64,000 bases of DNA from an uncultured Chlorobiaceae bacterium (lineage in GTDB: Bacteria; Bacteroidota; Chlorobiia; Chlorobiales; Chlorobiaceae): assembly GCA_903994455.1 (NCBI GenBank), contig CAJEXI010000010.1:8169-72168 (forward strand), given 5' to 3'. Under the pieces are notes generated by a model. It had not been told where the DNA came from. It saw nothing but the letters and a program-made list of their open reading frames with translations, and made no database searches. The position numbers were made by a program, and so were the translations under genes. This document shows positions 51,775 through 61,721 of the stretch, in pieces; the first letter of the stretch is position 1, and each line of letters opens with the position of its first letter.

Positions 51775-53630
51775 TGATAGCATTTACTGATATTGTTGGG
51801 ATGGATCTGGCCAAGCAGGCGCTGATGCTGCTGGCCGTTGATTTTGAACTTGGCGGAGTTGTTATCCCTTCTGCTGTAGGGTCGGGGAAATCAACACTTG
51901 CCAGGGCGTTTGCTGATATTCTTCCCGAAGGGACCCCTTTTGTGGAACTTCCTCTGAATGTTACCGAAGATCGTTTGATTGGCGGTGTTGACCTTGAGGC
52001 GACGCTTGCGACCGGTCTGCGTGTGGTGCAGCATGGTGTGCTTTCGAAGGCACATGGCGGGGTGCTCTATGTCGATTCCATCAGTCTTCTCGACAGCTCG
52101 GCGGTCTCGCACATCATGGACGCTATTTCGCGTGGCGAGGTCCTTGTCGAACGCGAAGGGCTCAGTGAGGTGCATCCGGCAAAGTTCATGCTTGTGGGCA
52201 CCTACGATCCAACCGATGGTGAGGTCCGTATGGGGTTGCTCGACCGCATTGGTATTATTGTGCCGTTTACCGCGCAGAATGATTATCGGGCGCGCAAGAA
52301 AATTGTCAACATTGTTCTCGGAACAAGAGATGAAGAGGATACCCGTGATGAGCTGAAGATGCTTGCCGGATTTATTCAGGCCGCCAGGGAGCAATTGCCG
52401 CATGTTTCGATTACTGACGAGCAAATTAAAGCGCTGATTCAGACGGCAATCAGTCTCGGGGTTGAGGGAAATCGTGTTGATATCTTTACCGTTCGAGCGG
52501 CCATAGCTTCGGCGGCACTTGCTCAGCGCAGTGATGTCGAGGAGGAGGATATGAAGCAGGCCATCAAGCTGGTGCTTATTCCCCGCGCTACCCGTATGCC
52601 CGAGAGGGAAGCAGAGTCGAATGAAGCGCCTCCCCAGGAAGAACCGCCGCAGCAGGACGAACCTGAGTCGGAGGATGAGGAAGCCCCTTCGGACACTCCT
52701 GATGCCGAAGCAGAGGAGGAGCAGAAGGAGACTCCCGATATGATTGAGGAGTTGATGATGGATGCTGTCACGATGGAGCTCCCTGACAATATTCTAAATA
52801 TCTCGCTGGCTTCGAAAAAGAAGACAACGACAGGAAGCCGTGGTGAGGCGCTCAACTTCAAGCGTGGCCGTTTTGTAAGGGCCCAGCCAGGCGAAATGCG
52901 CAGTGGCAAGGTTGCGCTTATTCCAACCTTGATTTCCGCAGCACCGTGGCAGGAGACTCGCCGACGTGACAGCAAGATGGCAAACAGGCCAAAAACTGCG
53001 CTTCTTATCACCAAGGATGATGTCAAGATCAAGCGGTTCCGCGACAAGTCTGGTACGCTTTTTATTTTTATGGTTGATGCTTCAGGTTCCATGGCGCTGA
53101 ACCGTATGCGCCAGGCCAAGGGAGCTGTTGCCAGTCTTTTGCAGAACGCCTATGTGCATCGCGACCAGGTAGCTCTTATTTCGTTCCGTGGCAAGCAGGC
53201 CCAGGTGCTTCTTCCGCCCTCACAGAGTGTCGATCGGGCCAAGCGGGAACTTGATGTACTTCCGACTGGTGGTGGCACTCCGCTTGCTTCTGCGCTCTAT
53301 CTTGGCTGGGAGACGGCAAAACAGGCTCGCACCAAAGGAATTACACAGGTGATGTTTGTGCTGATAACTGATGGACGTGGAAATATTGGCCTCCAGGCAA
53401 CCTTTGACCCGACGGCGGAAAAAGCCACCAAGGAGGAGCTTGAAAAGGAGGTTGAGGCACTCTCACTCTCGATCCAGGCCGATGGAGTGGCCGCTATCGT
53501 AATCGATACACAGATGAACTATCTTTCGAGGGGTGAAGCGCCAAAACTGGCCCAGAAGCTCGGAGGACGTTATTTTTACCTGCCGAATGCAAAAGCCGAA
53601 CAGATTGTTGAAGCTGCCATGAGCTTTTAA
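51774..53630 (+). CDS. bchD: Magnesium chelatase subunit D
   Basis: 618 residues. AAA+ domain (about 1-260) with P-loop-like SAVGSGKSTLA in which the first Gly is Ser, then an acidic/Pro-rich linker (EAPPQEEPPQQDEPESEDEE, about 283-300), and a C-terminal von Willebrand A domain. The MIDAS motif is DASGS near 434, with TGGGTPLASAL. It bridges BchI and the large subunit. Followed by a strong terminator-like hairpin, so bchID ends a transcript. Confidence 0.95.
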   Translation: MIAFTDIVGMDLAKQALMLLAVDFELGGVVIPSAVGSGKSTLARAFADILPEGTPFVELPLNVTEDRLIGGVDLEATLATGLRVVQHGVLSKAHGGVLYVDSISLLDSSAVSHIMDAISRGEVLVEREGLSEVHPAKFMLVGTYDPTDGEVRMGLLDRIGIIVPFTAQNDYRARKKIVNIVLGTRDEEDTRDELKMLAGFIQAAREQLPHVSITDEQIKALIQTAISLGVEGNRVDIFTVRAAIASAALAQRSDVEEEDMKQAIKLVLIPRATRMPEREAESNEAPPQEEPPQQDEPESEDEEAPSDTPDAEAEEEQKETPDMIEELMMDAVTMELPDNILNISLASKKKTTTGSRGEALNFKRGRFVRAQPGEMRSGKVALIPTLISAAPWQETRRRDSKMANRPKTALLITKDDVKIKRFRDKSGTLFIFMVDASGSMALNRMRQAKGAVASLLQNAYVHRDQVALISFRGKQAQVLLPPSQSVDRAKRELDVLPTGGGTPLASALYLGWETAKQARTKGITQVMFVLITDGRGNIGLQATFDPTAEKATKEELEKEVEALSLSIQADGVAAIVIDTQMNYLSRGEAPKLAQKLGGRYFYLPNAKAEQIVEAAMSF

Positions 53631-53656
53631 CGCTCAATGGTCCATAGCTATCAGTT

Positions 53657-53698
53657 AAAAGACGTTGCCCTGATGTGAAGGGCAGCGTCTTTTTTTTG
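53657..53698 (+). terminator. Rho-independent terminator after bchD
   Basis: Stem AGACGTTGCCCT / AGGGCAGCGTCT with a 7-base loop followed by eight T. Lies 28 bases past the bchD stop. The next 250 bases up to the large-subunit gene should contain a separate promoter. Confidence 0.85.
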
Positions 53699-53954
53699 TT
53701 GTCTTGGCCGAAGTATGGTCATTGATGACCGTTGCTTCAATATTTTTTGTCCATGAGCTTTCTCCACCTGATGTGAAAAAGTGAAAATAGTCTCTTCTGC
53801 TGAGGCAATTGATGATCTTGTTCGTTGACGAGAGTTTATTGCCGCTGCCCGGAGGACGTGGCTTCTATTTTCGGAATTATTCCCCTTCTTTTATACATTA
53901 GAGCTAAGCCGATTTAATTTCGCGTAATGAACGTGACACTCTAATTCGTACACC

Positions 53955-56900
53955 ATGTCTGATCTCCGTAAAATTGTAGCTATTGTCGGCCTTGAGCAGT
54001 ACAACGCCGGTCTCTGGAAAAAGATCAAGGGGCTTCTCAACGGCCAGGCTGAGCTGACCCAGTTGAGTGATATTGATTTGGAAAAAAAGAATCCTGAAGC
54101 GGCAAAAGCAATTCAGGAGGCCGATTGTGTCTTTATGAGCATGATCAACTTCAAAGAGCAGATCGACTGGTTTAAAGAGCAGCTCGGTCTGGCCACCAAT
54201 GAAAAGACCATCTTTATTTTTGAGTCCATGCCGGAAGCCATGGCGCTGACCAAGGTTGGAAATTATTCTGTTGGCGACGGCAAGGCCGGTATGCCCGATA
54301 TGGTCAAAAAAGTGGCGAAAATGCTGGTGAAGGGGCGCGATGAAGATGCTCTTTACGGCTACATGAAGCTCATGAAAATCATGCGCACCATTTTGCCGCT
54401 TGTGCCCAAAAAGGCCAAGGATTTCAAGAACTGGCTGATGGTTTACTCCTACTGGATGCAGCCTACGGCGGAGAATATCGCCAACATGTTCCGCCTGATT
54501 CTTCGTGAATATTTTGATGAGCCAGTGACCGTCGGGGCAATTGTTGATGTCCCGAACATGGGTCTCTACCATCCTGATGCTCCGGCGTATTTCACCGATG
54601 TCAAGAGCTATAAAAACTGGATGAAAAAGCGCGGGATAAATATTGACAAGGGCCAGAAAATCGGGCTTTTGTTTTTCCGCAAACATCTGCTGCAGGAAAA
54701 GACCTATATCGACAATACCATTCGCGTGCTTGAAAAGCAGGGGATTCATATTTTTCCCGCTTTTGTGATGGGGGTTGAAGGCCATGTGCTGGTGCGTGAC
54801 TGGCTGGCAAAGGAAAATATTGATCTTCTGGTCAATATGATGGGCTTCGGTCTTGTGGGTGGCCCTGCGGGATCGACCAAGCCAGGAACGGCTGCTGATG
54901 CTCGTCACGAGATCATGACAAAGCTGGATGTTCCCTATATTGTTGCTCAACCTCTCCTGACCCAGGGGTTTGAATCGTGGAAGGAGCTTGGGGTCTCTCC
55001 GATGCAGATTACCTTTACTTATGCTATTCCGGAGATGGATGGCGCAATTTGTCCGGTTATTCTTGGTGCTCTGCAGGATGGCAAGATTGAGACAGTTCAT
55101 GAGCGTATTGAGCGGCTTGCCCTTCTGGTCAAACAGTGGCTCAGGCTGCGTGCGACGGCCAATCGCGACAAGAAGGTGGCCTTTATTGTGTATGATTATC
55201 CTCCCGGACTGGGCAAGAAGGCCAGCGCCGCGCTGCTTGATGTTCCCAGAACTCTTTTTGCTGCTCTCCAGAGATTGAAAAAAGAGGGCTACAATGTTGG
55301 TCAACTGCCTGCAACTCCTGACGCTCTCTTTCATGCTCTTGATCATGCGACCGACCATCAGATCAAGCAGAACCAGCCTGATGCGCTGAAAGTCAGTTAC
55401 GACAGCTTCAGGGAGCTGACCTCCTCAAGGGAGCGTGAGCGCATTGAAGAGCGGTGGCAGAAATTTCCCGGTGAAATTGTGCCGATCGGTGATCATGATG
55501 TCTTTATCGGCGGTATACAATTCGGTAATATTTTTATCGGTGTTCAGCCGCGCATTGGTGTGCAGGGCGATCCTATGCGCTTGTTGTTCGACAAGTCAAA
55601 TACACCGCACCACCAGTATATCGCCTTTTATCGCTGGATAAGCCGGCAGTTTCAGGCGCATGCCATGGTGCATGTGGGTATGCACGGCTCGGTTGAGTGG
55701 ATGCCGGGACTTCAGACGGGTCTTACCGGCGACTGCTGGCCGGATGCCCTGCTTGGTGAGGTGCCGCATATCTACATTTATCCGGTCAATAACCCCAGTG
55801 AGTCCACCATTGCAAAGCGGCGTGGTCTTGCCACCATGGTTTCCCATGTGGTGCCTCCGCTCTCACGTGCCGGGCTCTATAAGGAGCTGCCTGCCTTGAA
55901 AGAGCTGCTGGTCGATTTCCGTGAAAGAAATTTTTCTGCGTCTGCTTCTGTTTCTGGTGAAGGGCAGGGGGATGGTTCCGGCTTTGAAGAGGCTATTATG
56001 CAAAAAGCCGAGCTGCTCAATCTGACTGATGATTGCCCGCGTCGTGAGAGTGAAGGGTTTGGTGACTATGTCAGCAGGCTCTATATGTATGTCAGCGAAC
56101 TTGAAAACCGTCTTATTTCCAATTCGCTTCATGTGTTCGGTGAGGCGAGCCCACTCGAAGCCCAGATTATCACGGTCACTGAAACCCTTAAAAATCGTGA
56201 GGAGGAATCGAGAACGCTGCCCTCTCTTCTGATGACCGCATCGGGAAAGAATGGACATTTCAGCAGCTATGAAGAGGTGGCCAGCCGGTCGAGAAAGGGC
56301 GACGAGGATGCCATCCGGCTGCGTGAGTGGATCGATACGGCGTGTCGGGAGTTTGTTCAGCAGTCAGTGTTTGACCGGAAGGGTGCCATGGCGGCGTTTT
56401 CCTCGATAACAGGGGGTTCCAGGATTCCTGCCGAATATATGCCTTTCATTGAGCAGTTGATCAGGGAGGGCTCGCAGCTTCTCTTTGCGCTTCGCGACAA
56501 TACGGGCGAAATGGATGCGCTTCTGAAGGTGCTTGACGGGCGTTATATCTCTTCAGGTCCGGGTGGTGATCTGGTGCGTGATGGTGTCAATGTACTTCCT
56601 TCGGGCCGGAATATTCACTCGATTGATCCCTGGAGAATTCCGTCGGTACTGGCTTTCAAGCGTGGTTCGCTTATTGCGGACAGCATTATTAAAAAGCATC
56701 TTGAGGAGAATGACGGACAATATCCTGAAACCATTGCCCAGGTGCTCTGGGGGCTCGATACTATTAAAACCAAGGGTGAAGCTGTTGCGGTGGTGATCAG
56801 GCTGCTCGGTGCTGAACCCTCCTATGACGCATTTGGTAAAATCAGCCACTACAGTCTGGTGCCGCTTGACAAGTTGCGTCGGCCGCGTATCGATGTGCTG

Positions 56901-57797
56901 ATGCAGCTCAGCCCTATTTTCCGCGATGCGTTTGGTCTTCTCATGGATCAGCTTGACAGGCTGGTCAAGGAGGCTGCCAGGGTTAATGAGCCGGTTGAGA
57001 TGAACTATGTCAAGAAACATGTTGATGAGGCGCTTGCTTCCGGTATGGAGTTTGAGAGTGCCACGGCCCGACAGTTTACCCAGGCACCGGGTGCTTATGG
57101 TACCTATGTCGATGATATGATTGAGGATTCAGCCTGGGAATCTGAAAACGATCTTGATGATCTCTTTATCCGTCGTAACAGCAGCGCTTATGGCGGGGGA
57201 AGGAAAGGGGAGAATGAGTCCGCGATTCTGCAAAAAATGCTTGGTTCGGTCGACCGTGTTGTGCACCAGGTCGATTCTACCGAGTTTGGTATCTCTGATA
57301 TCGATCACTATTTCTCTTCGTCGGGGTCACTGCAGCTTGCTGCACGTCGCAGAAACACGAAGGGCGGCGATATCAAGCTCAACTATGTTGAATCGTTTAC
57401 CTCCGACATCAAGGTTGATGATGCTGAAAAATCGCTCCGCATTGAGTATCGTTCAAAACTGCTCAATCCAAAATGGTTTGAGGGGATGCTTAAACATGGC
57501 CATAGCGGTGCCGGAGAAATCAGCAACCGTGTTACCTATATGCTTGGCTGGGATGCGGTCACCAAGAGTGTTGACGACTGGGTCTATACAAAAACCGCCG
57601 AGACTTATGCGCTTGACCCGGTAATGAAGGAACGGCTTGCAACCCTCAATCCGCAGGCTATCAAAAATATTGTCGGTCGTATGCTCGAAGCGCACGGCCG
57701 TGGTATGTGGAAAGCTGATCAAAGTATGATCGATGAGTTGCAGGAGATCTACGCCGATCTTGAAGACCGGCTGGAAGGCATGACGGACGATAAATAG
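53955..57797 (+). CDS. bchH: Magnesium chelatase large subunit (BchH family; possibly BchT)
   Basis: 1280 residues of the CobN/Mg-chelatase family, which binds protoporphyrin IX and Mg. Seen are the N-terminal domain with GFGLVGGPAGSTKPGTAADARH (about 296-317), HVGMHGSVEWMPGLQTGLTGDCWPD near 572-596, the PVNNPSESTIAKRRG segment and the typical C-terminal LEAHGRGMWKADQSMIDEL. Green sulfur bacteria carry three such subunits (BchH, BchS, BchT). As I recall, the one next to bchI-bchD in Chlorobaculum tepidum is BchT, so that assignment is likely here but not proven by sequence. Confidence 0.9.
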   Translation: MSDLRKIVAIVGLEQYNAGLWKKIKGLLNGQAELTQLSDIDLEKKNPEAAKAIQEADCVFMSMINFKEQIDWFKEQLGLATNEKTIFIFESMPEAMALTKVGNYSVGDGKAGMPDMVKKVAKMLVKGRDEDALYGYMKLMKIMRTILPLVPKKAKDFKNWLMVYSYWMQPTAENIANMFRLILREYFDEPVTVGAIVDVPNMGLYHPDAPAYFTDVKSYKNWMKKRGINIDKGQKIGLLFFRKHLLQEKTYIDNTIRVLEKQGIHIFPAFVMGVEGHVLVRDWLAKENIDLLVNMMGFGLVGGPAGSTKPGTAADARHEIMTKLDVPYIVAQPLLTQGFESWKELGVSPMQITFTYAIPEMDGAICPVILGALQDGKIETVHERIERLALLVKQWLRLRATANRDKKVAFIVYDYPPGLGKKASAALLDVPRTLFAALQRLKKEGYNVGQLPATPDALFHALDHATDHQIKQNQPDALKVSYDSFRELTSSRERERIEERWQKFPGEIVPIGDHDVFIGGIQFGNIFIGVQPRIGVQGDPMRLLFDKSNTPHHQYIAFYRWISRQFQAHAMVHVGMHGSVEWMPGLQTGLTGDCWPDALLGEVPHIYIYPVNNPSESTIAKRRGLATMVSHVVPPLSRAGLYKELPALKELLVDFRERNFSASASVSGEGQGDGSGFEEAIMQKAELLNLTDDCPRRESEGFGDYVSRLYMYVSELENRLISNSLHVFGEASPLEAQIITVTETLKNREEESRTLPSLLMTASGKNGHFSSYEEVASRSRKGDEDAIRLREWIDTACREFVQQSVFDRKGAMAAFSSITGGSRIPAEYMPFIEQLIREGSQLLFALRDNTGEMDALLKVLDGRYISSGPGGDLVRDGVNVLPSGRNIHSIDPWRIPSVLAFKRGSLIADSIIKKHLEENDGQYPETIAQVLWGLDTIKTKGEAVAVVIRLLGAEPSYDAFGKISHYSLVPLDKLRRPRIDVLMQLSPIFRDAFGLLMDQLDRLVKEAARVNEPVEMNYVKKHVDEALASGMEFESATARQFTQAPGAYGTYVDDMIEDSAWESENDLDDLFIRRNSSAYGGGRKGENESAILQKMLGSVDRVVHQVDSTEFGISDIDHYFSSSGSLQLAARRRNTKGGDIKLNYVESFTSDIKVDDAEKSLRIEYRSKLLNPKWFEGMLKHGHSGAGEISNRVTYMLGWDAVTKSVDDWVYTKTAETYALDPVMKERLATLNPQAIKNIVGRMLEAHGRGMWKADQSMIDELQEIYADLEDRLEGMTDDK

Positions 57798-57808
57798 TGT
57801 TACTTTGA

Positions 57809-57841
57809 GGGACTTATAGCGGTTGTTACGCTATAAGTCCC
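57809..57841. terminator. Bidirectional terminator between bchH/T and guaB
   Basis: Perfect 13-base stem GGGACTTATAGCG / CGCTATAAGTCCC with a 7-base loop, between two converging genes (stop codons 11 and 10 bases away). T-rich on the plus side and A-poor on the minus side. Confidence 0.75.
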
Positions 57842-57850
57842 GTTCGCTTT

Positions 57851-59389
<1,539 letters not shown>

Positions 59390-59555
59390 TTACAAAATGT
59401 TAGCGTAGAATGACAATAGTAATCATGCCTGGCCACAATCAAATAGAAGATAAGTCGAAAATAGAGGGTAAAATAGTCTCTTGAAAGGCTCTTTAGTAAC
59501 AGAATGCTTGTGAAACTCAAAAATAGAATGTAAATTACAGGCCTTTTGAGATTAT

Positions 59556-59646
59556 GGAGAGGTCGCATAGTTGGTCTAGTGCGCTCGCCTGGAAAGCGGG
59601 TAGGGTGTTACAGCCCTCGAGGGTTCGAATCCCTCCCTCTCCGCCA
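59556..59646 (+). tRNA. tRNA-Ser (anticodon GGA)
   Basis: Acceptor GGAGAGG pairs with CCTCTCC, then G and encoded CCA. The anticodon loop is CTGGAAA, flanked by a CTCGC/GCGGG-type stem, and GGTTCGAATCC forms the T-loop. Long variable arm as expected for serine. Confidence 0.93.
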
Positions 59647-59727
59647 GGAAATTTACTTTCGAAATCTTTTTTCTGGTTTTTTCAGAAGGATTAACTATCT
59701 TCTGTTTCTGTTCTTTTTGATACCCAT

Positions 59728-59810
59728 GGAGGATTAGTCTAATTGGTAAGGCAGCAGTCTTGAAAACTGCCGGGCTCACGCCCTTGGGGGTTCGAGTCCC
59801 TCATCCTCCG
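59728..59810 (+). tRNA. tRNA-Ser (anticodon TGA)
   Basis: Acceptor GGAGGAT / ATCCTCC with discriminator G; anticodon stem-loop GCAGT-CTTGAAA-ACTGC; T-loop GGTTCGAGTCC. CCA is not encoded (CAC follows). Confidence 0.9.
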
Positions 59811-59821
59811 CACTACCAACA

Positions 59822-59915
<94 letters not shown>

Positions 59916-59952
59916 AAAGCCAGGTTATTTTCATCAAGCCTGGTAGCCCGGA

Positions 59953-59979
59953 AAGCCCGCTGCACGCGGGCTTTTCTGT
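59953..59979 (+). terminator. Rho-independent terminator after the tRNA-Ser cluster
   Basis: Stem AAGCCCGC / GCGGGCTT, loop TGCAC, followed by TTTTCTG. Ends the tRNA transcript before murB. Confidence 0.8.
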
Positions 59980-60100
59980 TTATTTACTAAATTCCGGGGT
60001 TGTCGTTGTATCGGCTTACACATGGAACAGAGATCGGGAGCGGCTATTGCCTTGCTGTTTGATGTTGAAATGATCAAGGTTTTATTAAAACAATGGAGTT

Positions 60101-61708
60101 ATGTCCGATTTTACCTTGCCCTGTCATTTTGAATCCGATGTTTCGCTTGCTGCCAAAACTTATTACGGAATTGGCGGGAACGCCCGTTTTCTTGCTTTTC
60201 CAGCATCTCTTTCGGAGTTCTCCAATCTTTTGATCTGGAATCGTACACACCGTCTTCCACTGGCGCTTATTGGGAGCGGAAGCAATATCCTTTTTTCTGA
60301 TCAAGATTTCCCCGGTATTGTCATTTCGCTGGAGGGGATGCGGCGTTTTTTCTGGCTCTCGGATGATGAGCTATTCTGCGAGGCGGGAGTTGACAATACC
60401 CTGATTGCCGAAGAGCTTTTTTCTGTTGGCAAGGGTGGGGGAGAGTGGCTTTATCGGCTTCCGGGCCAGATAGGGGCAACGGTGAGGATGAATGCTCGTT
60501 GTTTCGGTGGTGAGGTATCTGCGGTGACATCAGGGATTTTGACGCTGTCGGTTGATGGCCGGTTGCGTTGGCAGTTGCCTGAAAAAGTTTTTCGTGGTTA
60601 CAAGCAGACATCGCTGATGGGCAATCCAGAAATTGTGGTTGCTGTCGTTTTGCGGTTTTCCGAAAGTCGTCCGGTAGAGAAGATCCGGGGAGTGATGCGT
60701 GAGCATGAGGAGGAACGCACCAAAAAGCACCATTTCGATTTCCCGAGTTGTGGTTCAACCTTCAAGAACAATTATGCGGCAGGTCGTTCGAGCGGCATGA
60801 TATTTGAAGAACTTGGTTTCAAGGGGCAGTCGGAAGGTGGTGCCATGGTCAGTGAGTATCATGCCAATTTTATTTATAACAAAGGAGGGGCCACGGCGGA
60901 TAATGTGCTCAGGCTTGCTGCACGGATGAGAGCGGCGGCTGTTGAGCGGGCCGGGGCTGAACTTGATCTTGAGGTGCAGTGCGTCGGCTTGTTTGATGCT
61001 GAACTTCTTGCTTCGTGTGGAGTGGGATCTGTCGCTGATCATCGGGACTCTTCACAGGGATGGGTCGGACTTTTGTGGCCGCCAGTGCAAAAGGAGAAGA
61101 GCATGCATGATGCGCTTTTCCCTCGTCTCCTTATGCAGGGGCCTCTTGCAGGTTATTTTGGTTTCGACAGGGAGTTTCCTGCCGGTGTTGTTGTGGAGGT
61201 TGAGCAGTTGTGTTCGCTGGAGGATGCTGTCTCTGCCCCTGAAGCGCCTTTTCTTCGCTGGATAACCCGCAGCAATGATCCGTTACTGTTTTTGTTGAAA
61301 GCGCCTGCTCCGGCAGGGTTTACTGACGGATTATGGCAGTATGGTGTTTCTGAACTGTTTATTGCAGGGGTGCCGGGTGGAGGCTATCTTGAGTTTGAAA
61401 TGACTTCTGAGGGCCATTGGGTTGCGCTGCGTTTTGATACACCAAGGCAAAGGGCAAAAGGTTTTGAGGCGCTTTCTGCTGAACCATGGAACAGAGCGGT
61501 CTCTCTGGTGCAGGAGGAGAAGTGCTTTGGCATGGAGCTCTGCTGGCAACTGCTCCAGCCTTTCATTAGTGAAGGGCAGGTTATTGCCTTGCAGTGTGCG
61601 GCCTCTTCCGGCAGGGGAGAGTTTGGGTTGTTTCCCTGGTGGCAACGGAACTCTTCGCCGGTCGATTTTCATCAGCCAGGTCAGTTTTTCCGGATTTCTC
61701 TTCTTTGA
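60101..61708 (+). CDS. murB: UDP-N-acetylenolpyruvoylglucosamine reductase with a C-terminal extra domain
   Basis: 535 residues, against 300-350 for a usual MurB. Residues 1-300 are a full MurB: YYGIGGNARFLAFP (21-34), FAD loop IGSGSNILFSD (57-67), YRLPGQIGATV, catalytic Ser219 in CGSTFKN and Glu291 in LDLEVQC. Residues about 320-535 form a second region with FLRWITRSNDPLLFLL, DGLWQYGVSELFIAG and YLEFEMTSEGHWVALRF. This resembles CBM9-like carbohydrate-binding folds ('LW..D..E.F......YLEF..SP.G.W'). MurB makes UDP-MurNAc in the cytoplasm. Role of the extension is unknown. Confidence 0.9.
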   Translation: MSDFTLPCHFESDVSLAAKTYYGIGGNARFLAFPASLSEFSNLLIWNRTHRLPLALIGSGSNILFSDQDFPGIVISLEGMRRFFWLSDDELFCEAGVDNTLIAEELFSVGKGGGEWLYRLPGQIGATVRMNARCFGGEVSAVTSGILTLSVDGRLRWQLPEKVFRGYKQTSLMGNPEIVVAVVLRFSESRPVEKIRGVMREHEEERTKKHHFDFPSCGSTFKNNYAAGRSSGMIFEELGFKGQSEGGAMVSEYHANFIYNKGGATADNVLRLAARMRAAAVERAGAELDLEVQCVGLFDAELLASCGVGSVADHRDSSQGWVGLLWPPVQKEKSMHDALFPRLLMQGPLAGYFGFDREFPAGVVVEVEQLCSLEDAVSAPEAPFLRWITRSNDPLLFLLKAPAPAGFTDGLWQYGVSELFIAGVPGGGYLEFEMTSEGHWVALRFDTPRQRAKGFEALSAEPWNRAVSLVQEEKCFGMELCWQLLQPFISEGQVIALQCAASSGRGEFGLFPWWQRNSSPVDFHQPGQFFRISLL

Positions 61709-61721
61709 CTGTTACTGTACT

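Noticed and set aside
50593-51783. A 396-codon open frame on the minus strand opposite bchI
   Set aside because: It is an antisense shadow of a strongly conserved gene, with low-complexity His/Asn/Lys-rich sequence and no domain or ribosome-binding site.
53904-55358. A 484-codon minus-strand frame opposite the start of the Mg-chelatase large subunit
   Set aside because: Antisense shadow; the plus strand has clear family motifs through this stretch.
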